DNA of 64,000 nt from JAHEGP01 sp963792875 (GTDB lineage: Bacteria > Pseudomonadota > Gammaproteobacteria > Pseudomonadales > JAHEGP01). This document shows positions 54,687 through 63,876 of the stretch, piece after piece. Both the position numbers and the translations under genes were made by a program. The first letter of the stretch is position 1; each line of letters opens with the position of its first letter. The notes under the pieces are model-generated. The model was not told the origin of the DNA. It searched no databases and worked only from the letters and a program-made list of their open reading frames with translations. The stretch covers positions 682,001 through 746,000 of the forward strand of contig CAWBXV010000006.1 in the NCBI GenBank assembly GCA_963792875.1, in the 5' to 3' direction.

Positions 54687-54833
54687 GCGATAAATCAGGG
54701 ACATCTTGATCTCCAACTCCACTGGATTTGCAGGTGCTGCGTTAGCGGTGGCGCTGCTGCGGGATGACGAATTGCTGGAGATCGACTACATCGATGATTA
54801 CTTTGACTTACAGCTCTGGCGCCGCTGGCTTTG
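54683..54833 (+). pseudogene. Short unrecognised gene remnant coupled to the preceding GT
   Basis: An ATG overlaps the previous stop (ATGA), a usual coupling signal, but its frame ends after eight codons (MSDKSGTS). A shifted frame continues without a stop as LISNSTGFAGAALAVALLRD and DELLEIDYIDDYFDLQLWRR, ending at 54833. It looks like the head of a gene cut by an indel and truncated. I do not recognise the family. The stretch to 55105 holds nothing else convincing. Confidence 0.35.
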
Positions 54834-55105
54834 AATCACAATAGCGTATGTTACCTGCATCGTTGGGCGCATTCGGCAGGATAAACCTGGCGGAAGAGCA
54901 GCGGGGAGCCATCGCCTGCAGGAGAATGCGAAGAAGTTTCGCTGATTTTCGGCAATCGCAGGTAATCGAATAACCTGCTTTATCCAGCACCAATATCACT
55001 ACAAACCACCGCAAGGTGAGCCCGCAGCGGGTTTATGAAGGCTGTCTGCAAGGGCGTAAAGATGTCACCAGAAAATTATTTGTACGTATTGCTGCGGTCA
55101 ATTTG

Positions 55106-56326
55106 ATGTCAAAAAAGCTCCTTCTTGTATTGCCTTGTGTCCCTTTTCCAGAGCGATCGAATGGGATTTGCATACGCTACTTTCCATTGATCAAGCGCTT
55201 GTCATGTGACTACACCCTTGATGCCGTGATCCTGCTGAAAGGAAACGTCTTTAAAGAAAGGGGTACTGCAGAGTTAAGCCGATACCTTCGCCATATCAAG
55301 ATTATCGATAGTCCTTCTACTGACCAGGTGTCCATTTTCCGCAAGGCGCGCGCGCGATTGGCCTCGCTGAATCCATGGTCGATTCCCTGGGAGTATTATT
55401 CGTATTACCACAGGCAAAATGCCCTGGAAATTGCCGCAATCCTGTCCAGTAGCGACTATCAACGAGTGATCTTCGTTGGAATCAGCAACGGGCAAGAGCA
55501 ATTGTATCTGCAGCGCAAGGGCATATTGGCGAGGGAAAAGACGATCGTCGACATGATTGATTCCGTCAGCCTCCACGCATCGAGAACGCTTGCCGGCAGG
55601 GGTCTGCCTGGTGCCTTGCGTTTGCGTAAGCTCGAGCGATGGGAGGCCAATGTAATCCGCCACAGCCACAGCACCATTTACATTTCTGAAAATGACAAAG
55701 GGTACATATCAACGGCAACAGGTACGGGTGCGAATGCCGGCGTTTGCCCAAACGGGATTTATGTCGAAGACTATCAGAAATCCGGTGCGGGAGAGGACTT
55801 TCCTAGTATTGGGTTTCTGGGGAACATGAGCTACCCTCCGAACGTCGAGGGGGCGCTCTATGCTTATGAAGTCTATTTGAAATACAAAAAGCTCAATCCC
55901 AAGTTGAAGTATTACATTATCGGCCGCTCCCCGGCTCCGGTGATTCGGGCGTTAGGGCAGGAAGAGGGTGTAGTTGTCACTGGTGAGGTGGACAATATCT
56001 GGCAGTACATCGAGTCTGTGAGCGTATTTGTGGTTATGCTCTCGTCTGGCGCAGGGCAGCAGAACAAATTGTTGGAAGTGATGTATGCTGCCAAGCCGGT
56101 AGTTGCCAACGCAATTGCGAATTCAGGGATAGGCGCGCGTCATCGTGAACAGATAATGCTTGCCGAGGATGAAAATGAGTGTGTCGAACTCTTGGGCGAA
56201 CTACTGCGTGATCGAGAACTTAGAGTCGCGATTGGAAATGCCGGCCGGCAATACGTAGTAGCAAAGTATAGCTTTGAGAATGTCTATATGAAGTATCGTT
56301 CGATACTTGAAAAAACATGGCGATGA
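55106..56326 (+). CDS. Glycosyltransferase, GT4 family (XrtA-linked sugar-transferase type)
   Basis: A 406-residue GT-B enzyme. The start KKLLLVLPCVPFPERSNGICIR (a 'PxPPxxGxxxR' type opening) and donor domain IGFLGNMSYPPNVEGALYA, YYIIGRSPAPVIRAL and VVTGEVDNIWQYIESVSVFV resemble the sugar transferases of XrtA loci (TIGR03087-like). LSSGAGQQNKLLEVMYAAKPVV is the donor-site region. The ATG at 55106 is chosen from the family N-terminus; 30 codons upstream are open but unlike the family. Base composition is clearly more AT-rich than the genes before it, suggesting later acquisition. Confidence 0.86.
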   Translation: MSKKLLLVLPCVPFPERSNGICIRYFPLIKRLSCDYTLDAVILLKGNVFKERGTAELSRYLRHIKIIDSPSTDQVSIFRKARARLASLNPWSIPWEYYSYYHRQNALEIAAILSSSDYQRVIFVGISNGQEQLYLQRKGILAREKTIVDMIDSVSLHASRTLAGRGLPGALRLRKLERWEANVIRHSHSTIYISENDKGYISTATGTGANAGVCPNGIYVEDYQKSGAGEDFPSIGFLGNMSYPPNVEGALYAYEVYLKYKKLNPKLKYYIIGRSPAPVIRALGQEEGVVVTGEVDNIWQYIESVSVFVVMLSSGAGQQNKLLEVMYAAKPVVANAIANSGIGARHREQIMLAEDENECVELLGELLRDRELRVAIGNAGRQYVVAKYSFENVYMKYRSILEKTWR

Positions 56327-56344
56327 AGTGTTTGGGAGGCTGTT

Positions 56345-57025
56345 TTGCGTGATTCAGTAAGAAAGCTTTATAGAACAGTATTGCCAAATTATATCGGGAT
56401 AGGCTTGAATATATTTTAGGCTGCTCTGACTACTATACGCATGATGTGATAGCTAGCGGGATTCTTTTCATTCATGTGCCGAAAGCTGCGGGAACCAGCA
56501 TTTCAAATGCTCTCTATGGTAGAAATCTAGGCCACTATTCGGCTGAATTCTATCGGTAATATTTCGCGCTCCCAATTTGAAAGGCTTTTTACCTTTTCGG
56601 TAGTGAGAAACCCGTGGGATCGGCTTGTTTCAGCATACGAATTTGTTAGACAGCGAGGCACTGAACTGGTCAGGCCTAACTTTGATGAAGATTTTAGTGG
56701 AGATGATTTCGGCAGCTTTGACCGCTTTGTTATTCGATGGCTTTCAACAGTCGACTTAAAAGCGAAAGACAATGTATTTCAACCACAACACTGGTTTGTT
56801 TGCGACAGGAATAGCAGGGTATTGGTCAACCATATCGGTACACTTGAAAACCTGGATTCTACAATTGAGTTGTTGGCCGAGAAGTATGGCGTGGATTTGG
56901 ATGTTAAAGTGCTTAACAGTTCCAGGCAGCGCGGGTTTTATCGGGATTATTACAGCAGTAGGACAAAGGAGATTGTTCGGACCATTTATGAGAAGGATAT
57001 TGACTTGTTTGGTTACACCTTTTAG
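56345..57025 (+). pseudogene. Sulfotransferase family protein, two frameshifts
   Basis: The PAPS-binding 5' loop is clear in ILFIHVPKAAGTSISNALYG and the 3'-phosphate site in LFTFSVVRNPWDRLVSAYEF. They are in different frames; the change is near 56541-56552, after NLGHYSA. Upstream, from a TTG at 56345 with GGGAGG before it, RDSVRKLYRTVLPNYI changes frame near 56394 to DRLEYILGCSDYYTHDVIAS. Joined, the protein is about 225 residues, and its end GFYRDYYSSRTKEIV, FGYTF is typical. It would sulfate a surface glycan. AT-rich like the gene before it. It is disrupted as sequenced. Confidence 0.75.
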
Positions 57026-57513
57026 TTGGGTCATCTATAAATCTCTCGTCCTCCCCGATAATGCCGGCGCGGATAAACGCAGGATCGAAGCAGCATGCAA
57101 CCAGGTTTTTCACGACGAAGGTCAACGACCATTGCAGAAGTTGGTTGATCCGCCGGCCAGGGTCGCGCATGGTGGCTTGGGAAGTCTTTCAGTCAATCCT
57201 GGCGGAACTGCGCAAGGCATCGGATTCGTTCTCGGTTCGAGCGAACGTATCGACCTTACGGGAAGAGTTGTTATGATCTTTGGACTTTACTAGTTGTTGA
57301 TCCATGGCGATGGCAACCGTGGCCGGAAATCATCGGGACTGCTCTTAAGCTGCGCGGGGTATCGGCATACAGCGCCAGGTCAGTTAGACTCCACTCCGAG
57401 CATAGCGCTATGGGCCTGATCGCGTTATGTGCGGTAAATATTGCGGCGATTTGCGTAGACGGGGGTGCCGCTCTTCGTCGACGGGCTGGAATTAGCAGGA
57501 TTGTTGTCGTGCC
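57026..57513. other. 488-base interval without a recognisable gene
   Basis: Several short open frames exist but none shows a family motif, and none has both a good start and conserved sequence. It may hold eroded coding DNA, because composition changes across it from AT-rich to GC-rich. The AGCAGGA ribosome site of the next gene is at its end. Confidence 0.4.
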
Positions 57514-58654
57514 ATGGTGATTTTGTTCTGGTTTCTGCTGTTTGCGGCGACCTACAGCTATTTTCTCTATCCCGCGATACTGCTGGTGTTGCCCAGAGGC
57601 AGGCAGCGCGCCGCGGCGCCGCTATCGCAGCAGGCCTTCGAGCCCACGGTAACCGTCATTCTTCCCGCCTTTAACGAAGAGGCGAGGATTGCCGACAAGC
57701 TCGACAACACTCTCGCGCTCGACTACCCCGGGCAGAAGCTGCAGATCATCGTCGCCTCCGACGCCTCGACTGACCGCACCGATGACATCGTCGCCTCGTA
57801 CGCGGACCGCGGTGTCACACTGCTGCGCTCCAGCGCGCGCCGGGGCAAGGAGTACGCCATCGCCAGGGCGGTCGAGCAGGCCAGCGGAGAGCTGGTGGTG
57901 TTCTCCGATGCCGCCACCATCATCCCGTCCAACGGCGTGCGTGAGCTGGTGCGGGAATTCGCGGACCCCGGGGTCGGCGCCGTCTCCAGCCGCGACGTCA
58001 TCATCGGCGCCGACGGGGCGCCCTGCGGCGAAAGCCTGTACGTGCGCTACGAGATGTGGCTGCGGCAGCTGGAATCCAGCAGGAACACGCTGATCGGGCT
58101 CAGCGGGTCCTTCTTCGCCGTGCGCCGCCAACTCACCGACGATTGGGATCATCGCGTACCCGGTGATTTCAATGTCGCCATCCGCTGCGCCGAGCGGGGC
58201 TACCGGGCCATCAGCAGCGCGGACGTGGTCGGCTACTACCGGAGCATCGCGGACGACGCGCTCGAATACCAGCGCAAGCTGCAGGACCGTCGTGCACGGC
58301 ATCGCCGCCGTTGCCCTGAGGAGTGAAATACTCAATCCGTCCCGGTACGGGCTGTTCGCGTTCCAGGTCTGGAGTCACAAGATACTGCGCTGGCTCGTGC
58401 CCTGGCTCGCCTTGCCGCTGTTTCTGCTGAACGTCGCGGTGGCGGGGGAGGGCGGCATCTACCGGGCGCTGCTCTATCTGCAGCTGCTGTTCTATCTGCT
58501 GGCGGCCTCGGGGTTTGCGTTTGCCGGCCTGCGGGACCTGATCGTCGTCAAGATTCCCTACTTCTTCGTGCAGGTCAATCTGGCGATCATGCACGCGGCG
58601 ATACTTTACTTCAAGGGGGAGCGCATGCTGATCTGGGCCCCGTCGGTGAGGTAG
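57514..58654 (+). pseudogene. Membrane glycosyltransferase GT2, one frameshift (copy 2)
   Basis: A paralogue of the gene at 32594. It has LFWFLLFAATYSYFLYPAILL, VTVILPAFNEEARIADKLDNT, IIVASDASTDRTDDIV, VFSDAATIIPSNGV, LIGLSGSFFAVRRQLTDDW and YEMWLRQLES. Near 58282-58284 one surplus base turns EYQRKL-RTVVHGIAAVALRSE into a wrong frame that stops at 58326. The right frame continues LNPSRYGLFAFQVWSHKILRW and ends GERMLIWAPSVR. The sequence is about half identical to copy 1, so the duplication is old. Both copies are interrupted, in the C-terminal third. Confidence 0.84.
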
Positions 58655-59317
58655 TGGCTGAGCAATGCGGCCCTCTCTTGCGGCGAAGTCGTTGTCGATG
58701 AGCAGTCGGCAGATTAACGCCGGCGCGGGAGCTAATGTCTCGAGGCAAGCGTCTTTGGCGCCTCCCCTCGGGTTCTTCTGCGGAAACTTGTCATTGAACT
58801 TGAGCGGCGTAGGCTCTGTCACAAATGGATGTCGTAGCTCCGGCGCTGCGCAACCGGCCTGCGCGGTCACATCTGCGCGTGTCTAGATAATTCGGCGGCG
58901 CTATCGGGCTGATCGGCACAGCGCACGCGCGATGGCCAAATGGGGCAGGCCTCCGGGGGAGGCGAGGTTTTGAACGAAGCATTGGACACTGGTGGGGCAG
59001 GATTGCGGTGCGTGGCGGGAGATATGTTTTAATGTGTGCCGAGCCTCAAATCCTGGTGTGCCTGGGGCAGCGGTACCGCTACAACTGAAGTTGATGAGCT
59101 ATAGTACTTTTGAGGAGTCCGGCGCCGTTAATGGCCAATGCATGCCTGTTGTGCCGATGGTCAGGCATTGCTGCCAGTCAATGTCGGGAGTGCTGGCGTA
59201 GGTTGGGTATCGGATGAACTAACCTGGTGGTGGTTGTGCCGCGTTGCCGCGGCCTACCGGTTGTTACCCAATTGACCAGTCCATTTAATTTACTGAAGTA
59301 CGGATGTGGGGAGATTT
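58655..59317. other. 663-base interval without a recognisable gene
   Basis: No frame has conserved sequence. A GC pair with sigma-54-like spacing (TGGTGGTGGTTGTGC, 59225-59239) lies about 80 bases before the beta-helix gene but the match is weak. GGGGAG at 59308-59313 is the ribosome site for the next gene. Confidence 0.4.
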
Positions 59318-60839
59318 ATGCTTTATAAGTATCGCGGTACAGCGGGGTTTCTGGTTTCAACACTGATGCTTGTTTCGGTTCCGGCAGAGGCGAAAGACCT
59401 GTGGGTGAGCAAGCAGGGCAGCGATGCCAACAACTGCACGCAGGAGAGCACGGCAGAGTGCTCGAGCATTCAGAAGGCCATCAGCCTGGCGGGCCCTGGC
59501 GATACGGTCCATGTCAAGTCCGGCACTTATGTCGAGGACGGTACGAAATCCGCGTATGGAGGATGCACCTGGATGAACGGGCATCCGGTCAGCCTGTGCA
59601 TGACGACCAGTGGCACTAAGGACCGCCCTATCACCTTGCAGGCCGCCAAGGGCCACGAGGGCAAGGTTATCGTGGACAGTCAGGGAGAGAGGGTCGGCGG
59701 TACTAATTGGTAGCCATGACTACCTGCATATCAAGGGGATGTCCTTCATCAAGAACGATGGTGCAGGGGATTGTTTCCTGGGGGCAGACGGAAAATCAGA
59801 TACCGGACGAGGAGCGGCTGAGTGTTGGGATAGTGATAGAGAACTGCTATTTCTACGACACCTGGGGGCGTGGGGCGGCAATCCAGCGGCTATAGGAATG
59901 TGGGGTTCCAAGGACTGGGTCGTGCGCAACAACAGGATCGATAAGGTGGTTCAGGGAGATGGAACTCGAGCCGCGGCTGCAATACAGGCTTACGGGGTGA
60001 TCAATGCCCTGGTTGAGCACAATGAGATGACGAATGTAGAGTTTGGCGTCTATTGGAAAGATCATTTTATCAAGGACGCAAGCAGGAGGCATTTCTTCGA
60101 GTCGGAAATCCGCTTTAACAAAATTAATGCGAAGTGAAGTGGCATACATTTCGGAATTAGAGGGTCGGGCACTGTTGAGGCAGGCGATAACTATGTCCAC
60201 CACAATATTATCTATGGTTACACCGGTTCGGGGGTTTTCGGCAACATGGCCGGCGCCTATGGTCCGAGTGGATCAATCCGAATAGAGCACAACATATTTG
60301 ATGGTGGCGGTACGCCGAGTACCAAGGGTATTACGCTTGACGCGCAGACCCCGGCACAAATCAAAGGCAATATTATGAGTCGGCAATAGCGCTGGCTATA
60401 CGAATTGATTACACAATGATGATAAAGCATTCACTGTTCTGGAGTATTCGGATTACAATATCTTCTCGCTCCCCGTTTCAGATCATCGCGGATCGATACA
60501 GCCCGACTGAAAAATATATTCCGGGATCTTTCAGGCTGGCGGGGTGCGGATGCGAGTACGCTACTGACCTTGGGCACGCCCAACCCCGACTCGCACAGTA
60601 GAGAAACGACACCTACGGCCGTTTTCTCTAGCTACGGCAGCGGGACTTACGATTACGCTGCCAATTCCCCGGCTAGGGGCATGATGGCAGACGGGTCGAA
60701 CGCCGGGCCCTACCAGAAGGGCAATGAGATTGTCGGGTTGGTGCCGGCGGGCTTTGAGTTTTCGGCGGCGTCCGCTTCCAGCGCTGCGGCGCCTGCCAGG
60801 CCAGCCGCTCCAAAAGTTGCTGGTGTGATTGCCAGGTAA
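59318..60839 (+). pseudogene. Exported right-handed beta-helix protein, heavily disrupted
   Basis: Starts at ATG 59318 with GGGGAG before it and a signal peptide ending SVPAEA. It continues KDLWVSKQGSDANNCTQEST and IQKAISLAGPGDTVHVKSGTY, the usual opening of parallel beta-helix (pectate-lyase-like) proteins. Later coils appear in changing frames: SHDYLHIKGMSFIKNDG, GIVIENCYFYDTWGRGAA, AIGMWGSKDWVVRNNRI, DNYVHHNIIYGYTGSGVF, IRIEHNIFDGG and EYSDYNIFS. The end is DYAANSPARGMMADGSNAG. At least four frameshifts and in-frame TGA codons at 60135-60137 and 60406-60408 interrupt it. Possibly a polysaccharide lyase or epimerase in origin. Confidence 0.75.
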
Positions 60840-60846
60840 TCGAAGG

Positions 60847-60868
60847 GGGGCAGAATAAAGCCCCTTTT
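60847..60868 (+). terminator. Hairpin with T run after the beta-helix gene
   Basis: GGGGC (60847-60851) and GCCCC (60860-60864) form a five-base stem with an eight-base loop, followed by TTTT. It lies just after the stop at 60839. Short but in the right place. Confidence 0.5.
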
Positions 60869-60943
60869 ATCCTGAGACCTACTTCTCCTCGGCTTACCTG
60901 CGGTGGTGGCAGGGAAGCAGTCTTGACCAATGGGTCCGCTTCG

Positions 60944-62905
60944 ATGTGTGGGATTGCAGGTATTATCGCTCCGGACGTGCCTCGCAGCTTCCTGCGAGGC
61001 ACGGCGCATGCCATGGCAGAAGCGCTCTTTCACAGAGGGCCGGATGCGGGTGCTACCTGGGTATCAGGATCACATCCAGTTGCGCTATCGCACAGGCGAC
61101 TGGCGATTCTCGATCTCAGCGAAAGCGCCAATCAACCGATGCAATCGAGACAGACAGCCAATGTCATCGTGTTTAATGGCGAGATTTATAATTACCAGGC
61201 TATTAAAAGGACACTGGAGGCTTCTGGCAATAGGTTTTTTGGAAGGTCAGACACGGAGGTACTGTTAGCTGCGATAGATACGTGGGGCGTCGATGAAGCC
61301 CTGGATAAAATAAAGGGCATGTATTCATTTGCTGTATGGAATGACCGCAGCGGCGAGTTGATTCTTGCGCGAGACAGAATCGGCGAAAAGCCGCTCTACT
61401 TCTGCTGTCTCGGCAAGCGGTTTTTATTTGCCTCTGAGTTGAAGGGTATTCTTGCAGCTGTGTCGCGCTCCGACTTGAGCCTGGATCCGCAAGCGCTCAA
61501 CCAGTATTTGCGCTACGGATATATCAGCGCGCCACACAGCATTTTTCAGCAAGTTAAAAAGCTGCCACCAGGGTGCAAGCTTGAACTCGATGTCAACTCA
61601 CTGACCAATGCTGTCGACAAGTCTGGGGGTAGCTTTGTTATCAAACCATACTGGCGTATCCATGATGCTATTCCGGATAACCCCAGCTATCATGGCGATG
61701 ACGTCGAGGGCGCGCTCTCAGACTTGGAAACGGTCCTCAATACAATCATTCAGGAGCAGGCTGTCGCTGATGTGCCGCTCGGGTCATTCTTATCCGGTGG
61801 CGTCGATTCATCACTGGTAACCGCGATCCTGCGACAGCAAGCTTCGCGCAGTATCGAAACGTTCACTATCGGCTTCGAAGATCCAGACTTTAATGAGGCG
61901 GAGCATGCAAAAGCGATCTCCCGCCATTTAGGCACAAACCATAACGAGCTGTATCTATCTGAAAGGGATATTCTGGATGTCGTGCCGCGGATACCAGATA
62001 TTTATGATGAGCCCTTTGCGAATGCCTCACAAATTCCGACATTCCTGGTCAGCCAGTTCGCGCGAACAAAGCTGAAAGTGTGTTTGTCTGGTGATGGAGG
62101 GGATGAGCTGTTCACAGGCTACAATCGCTATATCCACGGAGCAAAGATTAGTAATCTACAGCGCAGAATGCCTGTAGCAAGCTTTGCAAGGCTGCTGTCG
62201 CCGATAGCAGCTATCTCACCGGCCACTCTGGATGGGTTTTATTACACCATTAACAGATGCATGGGTCGAAAAGGAGGCGCGAACTTCGGGCATAAAGTTC
62301 ACAAACTGGTGCGTGCGCTAGCCATTGGTTCGCCGAGTCAACTCTATCAGTTTTTGTGTAGTTACACGGAAGACCCATCTGCCCTATTGAGACACCCAGC
62401 GCTTGATCAACCATTGGAGAATGTGATTCCGTTTGAATCCGATTTTGTCTTAGCAGCCATGGCTTGGGATCAGCGCTGGTACTTGCCCGGCGACAACCTG
62501 GTAAAATCCGACCGTGCGAGCATGGCTGCTAGCCTTGAGATGCGTGCACCGCTACTCGACCAGGATCTGATAGAGTTCTCCTGGAAACTACCGACCAGCC
62601 TAAAATATCGGGACGGCAAGTCCAAATGGCTGCTGCGCCAACTGCTTTACCGATATGTTCCACAAAAGCTTATTGAGCGACCCAAGATGGGGTTCACCGT
62701 TCCGATCAGTCGCTGGATCAGAACCACTCTGAAGCCCTATGCGACTGAATTGCTTGAAGAGACGTTTATCAAAGAACAGGGATTGTTTGATCCGACTGCG
62801 GTTAACCAGATACTGCAGCAGCACTTCTCAGGCAAACAGGATTTCGGCAATCAAATATGGACGCTGCTGATGTTTCAGGCTTGGTATAAGCGTTACATGC
62901 CCTGA
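60944..62905 (+). CDS. XrtA-system asparagine-synthetase-like amidotransferase (TIGR03108-like)
   Basis: A 653-residue AsnB-type enzyme. The class II glutaminase domain must begin with Cys after Met removal, and MCGIAGIIAPD starts at 60944, so this fixes the start; seven upstream codons in frame are excluded. Glutaminase landmarks are LSHRRLAILDLSESANQPMQ, VFNGEIYNY and FAVWNDRSGELILARDRIGE. The synthetase domain has the PP-loop FLSGGVDSSLVTAIL, CLSGDGGDELFTGYNRY and SDRASMAASLEMRAPLLDQ. In XrtA loci this protein probably amidates a sugar acid or peptide-like group. It is intact among broken neighbours and abuts mobile-element remnants. Confidence 0.93.
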   Translation: MCGIAGIIAPDVPRSFLRGTAHAMAEALFHRGPDAGATWVSGSHPVALSHRRLAILDLSESANQPMQSRQTANVIVFNGEIYNYQAIKRTLEASGNRFFGRSDTEVLLAAIDTWGVDEALDKIKGMYSFAVWNDRSGELILARDRIGEKPLYFCCLGKRFLFASELKGILAAVSRSDLSLDPQALNQYLRYGYISAPHSIFQQVKKLPPGCKLELDVNSLTNAVDKSGGSFVIKPYWRIHDAIPDNPSYHGDDVEGALSDLETVLNTIIQEQAVADVPLGSFLSGGVDSSLVTAILRQQASRSIETFTIGFEDPDFNEAEHAKAISRHLGTNHNELYLSERDILDVVPRIPDIYDEPFANASQIPTFLVSQFARTKLKVCLSGDGGDELFTGYNRYIHGAKISNLQRRMPVASFARLLSPIAAISPATLDGFYYTINRCMGRKGGANFGHKVHKLVRALAIGSPSQLYQFLCSYTEDPSALLRHPALDQPLENVIPFESDFVLAAMAWDQRWYLPGDNLVKSDRASMAASLEMRAPLLDQDLIEFSWKLPTSLKYRDGKSKWLLRQLLYRYVPQKLIERPKMGFTVPISRWIRTTLKPYATELLEETFIKEQGLFDPTAVNQILQQHFSGKQDFGNQIWTLLMFQAWYKRYMP

Positions 62906-63090
62906 AATATCAGCCGGACTATCCCGGGCGTTTCGAGCATCTGGCGCATGCCCGGACGTGGTGTGAGAAGTACTTTGACTGGTACAACTTCTCGCATCAC
63001 CACAGCGGCCTGGCCAGTTATACGCCTGAGCAGGTCTTCACGGGTCGTTACCGGGAGATCGCAGAACAACGCCAACGCGCACTCGGATGA
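62902..63090 (+). mobile_element. Transposase (integrase-core) C-terminal remnant
   Basis: In the frame starting at 62902, YQPDYPGRFEHLAHARTWCE, KYFDWYNFSHHHSGLASYTP and EQVFTGRYREIAEQRQ read as the C-terminal end of an IS3-type DDE integrase-core transposase. The DDE core is missing. It overlaps the amidotransferase stop by four bases, so an insertion or deletion event joined them here. Confidence 0.75.
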
Positions 63091-63093
63091 ACC

Positions 63094-63555
63094 CTACATT
63101 CTGAGGGGGTAGGCAGCCGCTTTTTCATTTAATCCGTACATTTCACGAGCAGTTTGGCCGAATAATTGGATGATTTTTGTGCGGATCGCGTCGATATTCG
63201 TGATCACTGTCCTCTCAGGCTCCCCACTGGCGCTCACAAAGCGAACGATATTGATGCCCTCCATCAACTGGAATATCCAGCGCAGCGTCGGGTTGTCGAT
63301 GGCTTTACCCTTCTGATTGGGTAGCGTTTCCTGCGCTGCCTTCAGGGATTCTCTCAGGCGATACTGGGCGACGTTGTAAACCATCAGACACAGTGTCATC
63401 ACCATCATCAGCGCGGCGACGCGGCGGGGCTTTTTCGGGAAGACTGAATCCAGCATAAACCAGGGATCTTTCAGAAAGCGGAATCCCTTTTCAACGCTTT
63501 GTTGATCCTTGTAGTCTGGGGTGTCCAAAAGGGCCCCATTCAGGGGGATTTTCAT
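63094..63555 (-). mobile_element. IS1634-like transposase, C-terminal fragment
   Basis: A 153-residue fragment. YKDQQSVEKGFRFLKDPWF, MLDSVFPKKPRRVAALMMVM and TLCLMVYNVAQYRLRESL match the C-terminal part of IS1634/IS4-type transposases, which are usually over 500 residues. The first ten residues are not family sequence, so the upstream part was replaced. Its end is three bases from the other transposase remnant, tail to tail. Confidence 0.78.
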
Positions 63556-63597
63556 CCCCAGGAATTGGACCCGAGGTTTGAGGCCCCATCCGTCGGC

Positions 63598-63876
63598 TCA
63601 TGCAGCCACTTTTCTGCGATCCGTCAGGTGAACGGTTGGGTCGGGGCGTGTGCGACGTGGCGGTGGCAAGCTAATCAACCCATCGTCCTGCATGCGCAGC
63701 ATCGCGACCCGTGCGGACATCGCTTTGAGTCCGCCATCGGGCTTGTACCACTGCAGAGCCTGGCAGGTCATCCGCGACAGCTGTGCGCGATGACATGTCG
63801 GATGCTCGGCAATCAGGCGGCGGATTTGGGTGAGCTCTTCGTCGCTGAAGTCACGACCGCAATAGCGGACGCTCAC
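63598..63876 (-). pseudogene. DUF4338 (DruA-like) N-terminal fragment
   Basis: From a GTG at 63876 with GGAA upstream, VRYCGRDFSDEELTQIRRLI, HRAQLSRMTCQALQWYKPDG, GLKAMSARVAMLRMQDDGLI and SLPPPRRTRP match the N-terminal part of DUF4338 proteins, the family of Druantia DruA and of many transposon-borne genes. Full-length members have around 300 or more residues; this one stops at about 92. It is cut at the end facing the IS1634-like fragment. A mobile-element origin is more likely than an intact defence system. Confidence 0.6.

Noticed and set aside
57061..57276. Short open frame after the sulfotransferase
   Set aside because: No recognisable motif and overlapping alternatives in other frames; described only as an interval.
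59225..59239. Possible sigma-54 promoter before the beta-helix gene
   Set aside because: Only the GG/GC spacing fits; the -24 and -12 blocks match the consensus poorly, and the gene is broken anyway.
63598..63876. A Druantia anti-phage system
   Set aside because: Only a ~92-residue N-terminal piece of a DUF4338 protein is present, next to transposase fragments, with no partner genes visible.
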